Origin: a virus
Reading direction: 5' to 3' (one strand)
IMG/VR virus record: IMGVR_UViG_3300041585_000117
Span: 1 to 26,532 of that record
DNA: 26,532 nucleotides
Shown piece after piece: positions 20,751 through 26,532 of this stretch. Every line of letters begins with the position of its first letter. Within the stretch, counting starts at the first letter, position 1. The translations under genes were made by a program, and so were the position numbers. The notes beneath the pieces are model-generated. The model made no database searches. It worked only from the letters and a program-made list of their open reading frames with translations, and had not been told where the DNA came from.

Positions 20751-22309
20751 ACATTGAGTCCGAGTGAGACAAGTGATTGGGTAAGCTGCTTTTGATCCAG
20801 CGGCTCGGCTGGTTGACTTTTTGCCCACAGCTGAACCCGCTCTAGTGGGACTGCCAGTGCTTGTGAGATCAGCAAGATGTCTTTGTCTGCCAAGTGACCT
20901 GATCGGCCGATTCGGCGCGCAAGCCGCTCAGAGGTCGTTTGAACAAGGGCATCAAATCGATCGTTCAATCGAACGTTCAATCGACCGTTAAGCCGGGCCT
21001 CACTGGCATCCGTCGCGGGCTCGATCGCTTCTTGCTCTGGTAGCTTCGGTAGCTTCGGTAGCTCTGCCGCTTGTGTTTGCATATCGATTTCCAATTCCTC
21101 AGCAGCGCCCTCTTCCACCATGTTGAGCGGCCTCAAAGGCTGATCCAGCCCGTCAATCGGATTGAGGTTTTCTGAAACACGCGCCTCGTTGCGGGTAAGC
21201 CAGCCGTTCTGAATCCCACTTTGGTAGTAGCTTGAGCGGCTCGCTGCATCACCGCGCATCAGGTTGGCGAAATCAAATTCGATCTCGATATCGTCGCCCT
21301 CGAGCAGCAGCTCCGATTCGATACTGGCCTCCCAGCGTTCGGCCCAGGGCGTCATCGTGTGCATGACAAACTCCAGGCTTTGCTGCTCGATGTTTGAAAA
21401 TGTGGCGCGTTCCAAGTCCGCGATCATGTGCGGCGGCACTCGAAAAAGCCGCGCAATGTCGGTGATCTGGAACTTCCTGAGCTCCAGAAACTGGGCGTCT
21501 TTGTTGGTCACGCCCACTTCGTGAAACTTCATGCCGTTTTCCAGCACGAGTACTTTGCCGCGATTGGGACCAGACTGCGCCTGCTGGTACGACTCCCTAA
21601 AAACCTTCTTGGCCTCGGTGTCCTTGAAGGAGCCAGGAAACTCGATCCAGCCACCCGTTGGCTTGGCGTCGTTTGCAAAAAAGCGCGCACCGTAGTCCTG
21701 GGCGGCCAGTGCCATCCCCAAACTTTCTCGGGCCAACTCAATCGGGCTCATGCCCATCAACCCGTCAGAAGACAAGCCGCGCAGGTGCCACACATCGCCC
21801 CTTGGCATGATCACCACGGTGCCTGAGCGGTCGGTGACGCGGTAGCGGTATTCACCAGAGGGCAGTAACTCGATCTTGACCCGGTCCGGATGGATTGGCA
21901 TCAACTCGGTGATCTCGCCGCGCGCGTTGGTGATGATCTGGTTGTAGGCGTTACCTCGCAACACCATGTGGCCTTGCAGCATCTCGCGCCACTCAAACGG
22001 GTTTTGAAACCGGTTCGGGCGCTTGCCCATCAAGCGGTAGAGCCAGTGGTCCGTGATCCGGTCTTTGCCGCCATCGGGGCGGCGCTGGTAAATCACCAAG
22101 GGCAGCGAAGCCATGGTCTCCGACAAAATGCGCACGCACGCATAAACGGCAGCCAGGCGCAAAGCACCATCGGCCGAGACGCGCATGCCGCTGCCCGAGC
22201 GTGCAGAGGCTGACTCAAAGAAGAAATCACCCCAAGGACTGCGATCCCCGGAGGATGCGCTGGGACCGCTTGGTTTGCGCAGACGATCAAAGAGGTTTAA
22301 AAATCCCAT
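20747..22309 (-). CDS. Portal protein, HK97 family
   Basis: A 520-residue portal protein that forms the dodecameric DNA gate. HK97-portal features: R-L-A-A-V-Y-A-C-V-R-I-L-S-E-T-M-A-S-L-P-L (51-71), M-L-Q-G-H-M-V-L-R-G-N-A-Y near 109-121, G-L-S-S-D-G-L-M-G-M-S-P-I (179-191), and R-V-P-P-H-M-I-A-D-L-E-R-A-T-F-S-N-I-E-Q-Q (stem-helix region). The C-terminal 110 residues are less conserved and contain short repeats (K-L-P-K-L-P; L-N-G-R-L-N-V-R-L-N). The ATG at 22309 is 19 bp after the TerL stop, without a clear Shine-Dalgarno. The stop overlaps the protease start. Confidence 0.95.
   Translation of the reverse strand: MGFLNLFDRLRKPSGPSASSGDRSPWGDFFFESASARSGSGMRVSADGALRLAAVYACVRILSETMASLPLVIYQRRPDGGKDRITDHWLYRLMGKRPNRFQNPFEWREMLQGHMVLRGNAYNQIITNARGEITELMPIHPDRVKIELLPSGEYRYRVTDRSGTVVIMPRGDVWHLRGLSSDGLMGMSPIELARESLGMALAAQDYGARFFANDAKPTGGWIEFPGSFKDTEAKKVFRESYQQAQSGPNRGKVLVLENGMKFHEVGVTNKDAQFLELRKFQITDIARLFRVPPHMIADLERATFSNIEQQSLEFVMHTMTPWAERWEASIESELLLEGDDIEIEFDFANLMRGDAASRSSYYQSGIQNGWLTRNEARVSENLNPIDGLDQPLRPLNMVEEGAAEELEIDMQTQAAELPKLPKLPEQEAIEPATDASEARLNGRLNVRLNDRFDALVQTTSERLARRIGRSGHLADKDILLISQALAVPLERVQLWAKSQPAEPLDQKQLTQSLVSLGLNV
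20961..21067. repeat. Short tandem repeats in the portal C-terminal coding region
   Basis: A 12-bp near-repeat (tcgttcaatcga then acgttcaatcga, 20961-20984) encodes L-N-x-R units. A 9-bp repeat tagcttcgg (21041-21058, with a third degenerate copy to 21067) encodes K-L-P units. Both fall in the variable C-terminal tail. Confidence 0.75.
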
Positions 22310-22328
22310 CAGTTCAGAGCAGCTTTAT

Positions 22329-24041
22329 TTAGAGGAGTATGAGTTCATAGTCAGCACCCAGCACCACCGAGTCACCCGGTTTGATGGCGCGCGACAGCGC
22401 CATGATCAGTGCGACGATGCCGTCGATCTTGTTTTCTGCTCGCTCCTTGCGCGGGTAAATGTTGTCCTTGGCGTCCAGGTGGGCCACCACGTTGCTGACC
22501 ATCCAGCCCAGCACTGGGTCGCCGTCATGGGACAGCTTTTTTTGAAGCACCAAGGCTTCAAGCGTCTTCATCGGCTCTGAAAAATTCAGCACCGTAGAAC
22601 GTACTTCAATCATGGGCAGACCCTCACTCATCATTCGAGTCGAGAGTTGCGTGGCCTGAAACGGATCAAAAGCCACGGCTTGCACGACAAACCGAGACGA
22701 AAGGTCGTTGAGGTCAGCCTCAATCCAGCTGAAATCGATCACGTTGCCCGGCGTCACTGTCAGGCGTCCTGTGTGCATCCAGCCGGGATACTGGCTGTTG
22801 CCGTTGGCGTTGACCGTGTCTTCCGGTAGGTAGTACTTGCCGAAGACCGCGAATGCGTCTGGTATGTCGGGATGGGCAAAGACCGTCACCAAGGCGGCAA
22901 TGTCGGTCTTGCTTGCCAAGTCCAGGCCAATCCAGCAGGGCTGACCCACAAAGGCTTCGATGTCCAGGTCCTGATCGGCGCAACGATCCCAAGATCGCAT
23001 GTCCATCCAAGCGGTGTCGGCGTTGACCCACTCGTTCAAGTGCTTGGTCTTAAAGTTGTTCATCGCACTGGGCAACTGCATTGCCTTGGCTTGAAGCGGT
23101 CCCAAAATTTCCGGGCGCACCGAGATGCCCCAGTTCGGGTTGGCCTTGATCAGCGAGTCTTCTCGGGTCCAGTCGTCCCCATCATCCAGGCCATAGACGA
23201 TGCCAAACTGGCTGTCATCCTCGAACACGCCATCAAGCAGCCGGGTCACAAAGGTCCGGACTTCGTAGCAAATGCCGGAGCGGTTGCTGCCAGCGGTGGT
23301 GATCACCCAAAGGAGCGAGTTGTCTCGCTTGCCAGTGCCGGTCTCCACCACGTCATAGACGGTACGGGTCTTGTGGGCGTGCAATTCATCGATGCAGCCA
23401 AAGTGAATGTTCAGACCATCAAGGGTCGAGCCCTCGGCGGAGAGCGCTTCAAACTTGGAGCCGGTCTGCAGCACGTTCATGTTGTGCGCGCCGACATTGA
23501 CAGAAAACCGGGTCCTGAAACCTTGGGACCTGCGCGCCATGGTCTGCGCATCACCAAAAACGATGCGCGCCTGGTCGCGGGTGGTGGCCAGGGAATAGAC
23601 CTCCGCACCCCCTTCGCCGTCGGCGGCCAGCATGTACAGCGCAAGCGCAGAAGACAGGGTCGATTTTGCGTTGCCGCGGGGTACTTCGATGTACGAGCGC
23701 CGAAAGCGGCGATTGCCGTCGGGCTTGACCCAGCCGAAGACGGTGGTCAGGATAAACACCTGCCACGGCTCCAACTTGATCGTCTCGCCTGCCAGCGGTC
23801 CTTTGACGTGGGGCAGACGCTCAATGAATGCGCACAGGTTGTCTGCCGGGTAAAACGTCCGGCCGTCCTTGGCAGTGAGCTTGGGGTTAAAGCGGTACGG
23901 ACTGTCTTTGCCTTTGAAGTGAATCAGATCTGCTAACTGGCGCTCGCACGCGCGCTGCACCCATTTGCAGGTCAGGATTTTCCCGGCAACAACGTCTTTG
24001 GCGTACTGGCGTGCGATCGCGACGTAGTCATGTTTTGCCAT
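22329..24041 (-). CDS. terL: Terminase large subunit
   Basis: A 570-residue packaging motor with ATPase and nuclease domains (Terminase_1/HK97-like). ATPase: a Q-motif-like E-P-W-Q near 91-94, Walker A variant P-R-G-N-A-K-S-T (121-128), Walker B with C-I-D-E (D218, E219), and the coupling segment W-V-I-T-T-A-G. Nuclease: the RNase H-like acidic sites G-L-D-L-A-S-K-T-D, A-F-D-P-F and, near the C-terminus, E-N-K-I-D-G-I-V-A. The frame is open to 24068, but the first residues there overlap TerS. The ATG at 24041 lies 5 bp after the TerS stop, behind GGTGA. Catalytic residues look intact. Confidence 0.96.
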   Translation of the reverse strand: MAKHDYVAIARQYAKDVVAGKILTCKWVQRACERQLADLIHFKGKDSPYRFNPKLTAKDGRTFYPADNLCAFIERLPHVKGPLAGETIKLEPWQVFILTTVFGWVKPDGNRRFRRSYIEVPRGNAKSTLSSALALYMLAADGEGGAEVYSLATTRDQARIVFGDAQTMARRSQGFRTRFSVNVGAHNMNVLQTGSKFEALSAEGSTLDGLNIHFGCIDELHAHKTRTVYDVVETGTGKRDNSLLWVITTAGSNRSGICYEVRTFVTRLLDGVFEDDSQFGIVYGLDDGDDWTREDSLIKANPNWGISVRPEILGPLQAKAMQLPSAMNNFKTKHLNEWVNADTAWMDMRSWDRCADQDLDIEAFVGQPCWIGLDLASKTDIAALVTVFAHPDIPDAFAVFGKYYLPEDTVNANGNSQYPGWMHTGRLTVTPGNVIDFSWIEADLNDLSSRFVVQAVAFDPFQATQLSTRMMSEGLPMIEVRSTVLNFSEPMKTLEALVLQKKLSHDGDPVLGWMVSNVVAHLDAKDNIYPRKERAENKIDGIVALIMALSRAIKPGDSVVLGADYELILL

Positions 24042-24046
24042 AGAGA

Positions 24047-24511
24047 TCACCCGGCAATGTCCGCCCAAGGGTCGTTATCTTTTGGGGTGTCGCTGGGTGC
24101 AGAAATCCGTGAACGGGCCGCAGGGGTGAAACCCATCTCGGTCTCGTAGACCTTCATCTCCATGGCCAGCTCGCGGATCACGTCCATCAGCGGGGAGCGA
24201 CGCAAGATGCCGCTTGGTGTCTTGATGATCATTCCCGACACACCGGCACGATTGATCTTGGCCAGCGCCTCGCGGTACAGACCCGAGCAGTTGGCCCAGC
24301 GTTCCAGCACGGCACCATCAAGCGCGGACAAAAGTCCAGGCGGTGAATTGGCCACAGCGTAGTTCCAGGCTTCCTTGGCCACGTCGCTCATGTACTCGGG
24401 CGGCGTGCACAAAGCCTTGGTGGGCCGGGGCTCGTGGGGGTTGGTCCGGCATTTCTGCACGGTGCCTTTGATCTGTTTGATTGCCAGCGGAAGCGGCTTA
24501 CGACCGGCCAT
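24047..24511 (-). CDS. terS: Terminase small subunit, P27 family
   Basis: A 154-residue small terminase of the P27 family, which recognises phage DNA for packaging by TerL. It begins M-A-G-R-K-P-L-P-L-A-I-K-Q-I-K-G-T, the typical G-R-K-P...K-G-T start. It continues with P-P-E-Y-M-S-D-V-A-K-E-A-W (helical), a central helix with L-E-R-W-A-N, and T-P-S-G-I-L-R-R-S-P-L, characteristic of the family. The Shine-Dalgarno is poor (only CCACCCCC before the ATG), although the N-terminus fits well. It is the first gene after the inserted HigBA module. Confidence 0.92.
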   Translation of the reverse strand: MAGRKPLPLAIKQIKGTVQKCRTNPHEPRPTKALCTPPEYMSDVAKEAWNYAVANSPPGLLSALDGAVLERWANCSGLYREALAKINRAGVSGMIIKTPSGILRRSPLMDVIRELAMEMKVYETEMGFTPAARSRISAPSDTPKDNDPWADIAG

Positions 24512-24606
24512 GGGGGTGGGCTCAATTCTTCAAAAAAATGTTTTCAATTTGCACGCGCAAAAATCTGTGCAAGCGCACGCATTTGGTGCATCGATCTGTA
24601 GAGATT

Positions 24607-24628
24607 TGACCCCCCTAGGGGGGGGGTC
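24607..24628. repeat. C6-TA-G9 palindrome between terS and higB
   Basis: GAC-CCCCC, TA, then nine G and TC form a GC-rich inverted repeat in the divergent intergenic region. It could extrude a hairpin on either strand, but no T-run follows on either side, so it is not a standard terminator. It may mark a protein-binding site or an insertion scar of the TA module. The rest of the 24512-24600 stretch has several TTGCAC/GTGCAA-like words but no clear terS promoter. Confidence 0.6.
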
Positions 24629-24643
24629 TAGCATGACCAATGA

Positions 24644-24662
24644 TGCAATCTCACAGATTGCA
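24644..24662. promoter_or_regulatory. Palindromic operator, likely for HigA
   Basis: TGCAATC-TCACA-GATTGCA is a perfect 7-bp inverted repeat with a 5-bp spacer. It overlaps the -35 element of the higBA promoter. HigA-type antitoxins repress their own promoters through such palindromes, so this is the best operator candidate. Confidence 0.65.
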
Positions 24663-24686
24663 CGAAACCATGACTTGCATTACACT
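24658..24686 (+). promoter_or_regulatory. Promoter of higBA
   Basis: TTGCAC (24658-24663), a 17-base spacer and TACACT (24681-24686): four of six matches at each element with ideal spacing. The predicted transcript start falls at or within a base or two of the GTG at 24693, implying a leaderless or nearly leaderless mRNA. The palindromic operator overlaps the -35. Confidence 0.6.
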
Positions 24687-24692
24687 TGATTT

Positions 24693-24971
24693 GTGATCAA
24701 AAGTTTTCAACACAAAGGTCTGGAGCGGTTCTTTCGCCGAGGCGAGACCAAAGGCATCTTGGCCCAGTATGTGGGTCGAGTTCAACGGATACTGGACTTG
24801 CTAGACGACGCGGCGGACCCACAGCAGTTGAAGATTCCAGGCATGTTCTTGCATCCACTCAAGGGCGACCGGAAAGGCCAATGGGCCATGTCGGTTTCAG
24901 GGAACTGGCGCATCACATTCGCCTTTGATGGCGAGGACGTTATCGTTGTCAATCTGGAGGACTATCACTAA
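24693..24971 (+). CDS. higB: HigB-type toxin (RelE superfamily mRNA interferase)
   Basis: A 92-residue toxin of the HigB/RelE group, which cuts ribosome-associated mRNA. Seen: the N-terminal K-G-L-E-R-F-F-R-R-G near 8-17, a helix with V-G-R-V-Q-R-I-L-D-L-L, L-H-P-L-K-G-D-R-K-G (53-62), W-R-I-T-F-A-F-D-G (72-80) and the terminal V-N-L-E-D-Y-H. The start is GTG at 24693: an in-frame stop lies just upstream at 24687-24689, so no longer form exists, and no Shine-Dalgarno is present. The stop shares one base with the higA start. It runs opposite to the phage late genes and is cargo between the HNH and terS genes. Length and motifs look intact. Confidence 0.92.
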   Translation: MIKSFQHKGLERFFRRGETKGILAQYVGRVQRILDLLDDAADPQQLKIPGMFLHPLKGDRKGQWAMSVSGNWRITFAFDGEDVIVVNLEDYH

Positions 24972-25279
24972 TGGCTACTCATTCTTTGCGCGACCCCAAG
25001 CGTCGGCCAACGCACCCAGGCGCTCTTCTGCGTGAGGACGTTCTGCCTGCGCTCAAGATGACCCAGAAGGACTTTGCCGACTGGATCGGTGTGTCGCGGC
25101 TGAGCGTCTCAGAACTGATCAACGAGAAGCGCACGGTAACGCCGGACATGGCCATGCGTTTGGGCAAAGCCCTGGGCAATGGCCCACAAATTTGGCTGGG
25201 CATGCAGCAGACACTCGATCTGTGGGAACTGGCACAGCAAGACACTTACCAATCCATCAAGACGCTGGAACTCGTTTAA
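24971..25279 (+). CDS. higA: HigA-type antitoxin, HTH-XRE repressor
   Basis: A 102-residue antitoxin with an XRE/HTH_3 domain. It has the family signature H-P-G-A-L-L-R-E-D-V-L-P-A-L near residues 15-28, the helix-turn-helix around 30-56 (T-Q-K-D-F-A-D-W-I-G-V-S-R-L-S-V-S-E-L-I-N-E-K-R), and D-M-A-M-R-L-G-K-A-L-G, then W-L-G-M-Q-Q-T-L-D-L-W in the C-terminal part. It neutralises HigB and should bind the palindrome at 24644-24662. The TAATG overlap with higB couples translation. Its stop overlaps the HNH stop tail to tail (4 bp). Confidence 0.93.
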   Translation: MATHSLRDPKRRPTHPGALLREDVLPALKMTQKDFADWIGVSRLSVSELINEKRTVTPDMAMRLGKALGNGPQIWLGMQQTLDLWELAQQDTYQSIKTLELV

Positions 25280-25638
25280 GAACCAGCCCGCTCGCTGGCC
25301 GTCTTGCGGTTGTGACACGAGATACAAAGAGGTTGCAGATTGGCCACATCAAGCCGTGCGCCGCCTGCCTTGAGGGGCTGTACGTGGTCAGCCACCACCG
25401 CCGGGGTCAAGCGACCCTTGGCCTCACAGGCCCTGCAGGTGGGGTGTGTTCGCAGGAAGGCTGCACGTACTGCACGCCACTGCGCCGATGAGTAAAAGCC
25501 CAACTCCACATCAAAGCCTCTGCGGGCACGGCCGTAGTCGCGGTGCACCGCTTTGCGATGGGTATCGCAATAGCCAGGCTTTACCAACACAGCGCCGCAT
25601 CCGGGGTGTCTGCAAGGGGTTGGCGCTGACAGTGGCAT
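25276..25638 (-). CDS. Phage HNH endonuclease
   Basis: A 120-residue HNH nuclease. An N-terminal zinc-ribbon-like group has C9, C14, C24 and H27. The HNH core has C68-x2-C71, D84-H85 (A-D-H-V-Q-P-L), N100, C105-x2-C108 and H109-N-R-K. Both cysteine pairs for the structural zinc are present. HNH proteins encoded next to terS in HK97-like phages stimulate terminase cleavage at cos. Here the gene is the first of the late operon but is separated from terS by the antisense HigBA module. The ATG at 25638 has no strong Shine-Dalgarno, and no convincing promoter is visible in the 121-base gap upstream. Confidence 0.92.
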   Translation of the reverse strand: MPLSAPTPCRHPGCGAVLVKPGYCDTHRKAVHRDYGRARRGFDVELGFYSSAQWRAVRAAFLRTHPTCRACEAKGRLTPAVVADHVQPLKAGGARLDVANLQPLCISCHNRKTASERAGS

Positions 25639-25759
25639 GGAGTCGACAGTCTTAAAAATGTTCTCAACTATTTGCGGGACTTGTGGGTTCAGGACTTGGC
25701 TTTACTTGTGTTCAGAGCGTTCATAGGAACAGCAGCAACAACCCAAAGGAAACCCAATC

Positions 25760-25960
25760 ATGAGCAACACCAAACGAGACCAACAACTCCAGCAAATCGC
25801 ACTGGACCACTTGTTTATCGCAACCCTTGAGACCCGCAGCAGCGACAGCCTCGACTTTCACGACGTGAGCGTCTGGGCCATCAAAACCGCTTTGCAAGCC
25901 GCCTTTGAGGCAGGCCGCAACGCCGCTGCCACCGCTTCACAAACCCAACCCAAACAGTGA
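25760..25960 (+). CDS. Small DUF6900-like protein
   Basis: A 66-residue protein whose core (L-E-T-R-S-S-D-S-L-D-F-H-D-V-S-V-W, residues 23-39, then A-L-Q-A-A-F-E-A-G-R) matches my memory of DUF6900, small proteins on mobile DNA that often precede a DUF3489 gene. No function is known. It starts with ATG behind AAAGGA (25745-25750, 9 nt spacing). A weak candidate promoter (TTGGCT near 25696, then TTCATA) lies in the upstream gap. The next gene starts 13 bp after its stop, so the two probably form an operon, divergent from the HNH gene. Confidence 0.8.
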   Translation: MSNTKRDQQLQQIALDHLFIATLETRSSDSLDFHDVSVWAIKTALQAAFEAGRNAAATASQTQPKQ

Positions 25961-25973
25961 TCAGGGGATCGAC

Positions 25974-26501
25974 ATGACCGCAACAGCAACCACAGCAACC
26001 ACAGCCACGACAGCCACAGCGCAATTGAGCGCAACGCAGCAACAAATCCTCAACCACGCCGCTGTTAATACGGATGGCAAGCTGGTCTGGTTTCCCGAGA
26101 CCCTCAAGGGCGGTGCCAGAAAGAAAGTTCTCGACAGCCTCTTCAACCGGGCGTTGATCACGACCGACAGCACCCATTGGTTTGTGGCCGCTGAGGGCTA
26201 CGAAGCATTGGGAATACCTCGCCGAGCGCCCATCACACTGGCGGCTCTGGACGCAGTGATTGAGTCTGCTGAAGCAAGTCCTGCAGCCAAGCCACGCACG
26301 CGTGACAACAGCAAGCAAGCCCAGGTGATTGCGATGCTCAAGCGAGCCGAGGGCGCAACGATCACGCAAATCTGCGAGGCCACCGGATGGCAATCCCATA
26401 CGGTGCGCGGCACCTTTGCCGGAGCCTTTAAAAAGAAACTGAGCCTGGAAATCACCTCCAGCAAATCACCCGGTGGCGAACGCACCTACTCAATCGCCTG
26501 A
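25974..26501 (+). CDS. DUF3489-domain protein (winged-helix-like)
   Basis: A 175-residue protein. The N-terminus is a Thr/Ala repeat (residues 2-15) followed by a helical region with L-S-A-T-Q-Q-Q-I-L-N-H-A-A. The C-terminal 65 residues are the DUF3489 domain: R-D-N-S-K-Q-A-Q-V-I-A-M-L-K-R-A-E-G-A-T-I, then I-C-E-A-T-G-W-Q-S-H-T-V-R-G and F-K-K-K-L. This looks like a small winged-helix DNA-binding fold. The frame is open from 25905, but ATG 25974 follows AGGGG at good spacing and the DUF6900 stop by 13 bp. A regulatory role is inferred; the family is uncharacterised. Confidence 0.85.
   Translation: MTATATTATTATTATAQLSATQQQILNHAAVNTDGKLVWFPETLKGGARKKVLDSLFNRALITTDSTHWFVAAEGYEALGIPRRAPITLAALDAVIESAEASPAAKPRTRDNSKQAQVIAMLKRAEGATITQICEATGWQSHTVRGTFAGAFKKKLSLEITSSKSPGGERTYSIA
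25983..26018. repeat. 9-bp tandem repeat at the DUF3489 N-terminus
   Basis: Four 9-bp units (acagcaacc twice, then acagccacg and acagccaca) encode a Thr/Ala-rich N-terminal tail. Probably slippage-prone and length-variable. Confidence 0.8.
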
Positions 26502-26532
26502 TGCTCCTGCGGTCGCAGAGTGCTGGCGACGA

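Noticed and set aside
22872-23936. Long plus-strand open frame opposite terL (354 aa)
   Set aside because: It covers the conserved ATPase and nuclease coding of TerL in antisense. Its length is explained by GC-rich codon bias, and it shows no motifs.
24607-24628. C/G palindrome as a rho-independent terminator
   Set aside because: No T-run follows on either strand.

Overview
The window is the structural (late) region of a lambda/HK97-like siphovirus, most likely a prophage of a beta-proteobacterium of the Burkholderiales/Comamonadaceae type. That host assignment rests on general protein flavour, the P27-type terminase, a phiE125-like head-tail connector and the GC-rich coding style. It is inference, because no host gene is visible. 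No integrase, lysis genes, tRNA, CRISPR array or att site can be recognised.

Almost all genes are on the minus strand, so the phage reads from right to left. DNA packaging and head: HNH endonuclease (25276-25638), TerS (24047-24511), TerL (22329-24041), portal (20747-22309), S49 head protease (19779-20750), HK97-fold capsid (18228-19589) and a small structural protein (17733-18179). Head-tail joining: phiE125 gp8-like connector, head-closure protein, HK97 gp10-like protein and DUF3168 tail terminator (15943-17732). Tail: tube protein, assembly chaperones G and GT joined by a -1 frameshift, an 846-aa tape measure, then M, L, K (JAB+NlpC), I and the host-specificity protein J (6316-9891, TTG start).

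Downstream of J, past a terminator-like hairpin, lies an accessory tail-fibre/modification region (46-6203). It holds a small tail protein, a 455-aa protein built on a strict 18/20-residue repeat with a lectin-like C-terminus, and then four tightly coupled genes. These are (i) a fibre protein ending in a Cys-rich CxCxCxC peptide fused to a Hint (hedgehog/intein) autoprocessing domain, (ii) a 308-aa protein of unknown function with an Ig-like C-terminus, (iii) a 2OG-Fe(II) oxygenase, and (iv) a radical SAM enzyme with a complete seven-Cys SPASM domain. I propose that this is a phage-encoded system for post-translational modification or autoprocessing of a tail tip or fibre. It is the most unusual content of the window.

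Two plus-strand cargo regions break the late operon at its upstream end. A HigB-HigA toxin-antitoxin module (24693-25279) sits antisense between the HNH gene and TerS, and has its own promoter and palindromic operator. Beyond the HNH gene, a divergent pair encodes a DUF6900-like and a DUF3489-like protein (25760-26501).

Starts were chosen by overlap with the preceding stop, by Shine-Dalgarno spacing and by family N-termini. Several open frames extend upstream of the true starts, notably J, K, G, gp10, TerL and the protease. There is no gene-free stretch longer than 300 bases; the longest gaps are 19590-19778 and 24512-24692.
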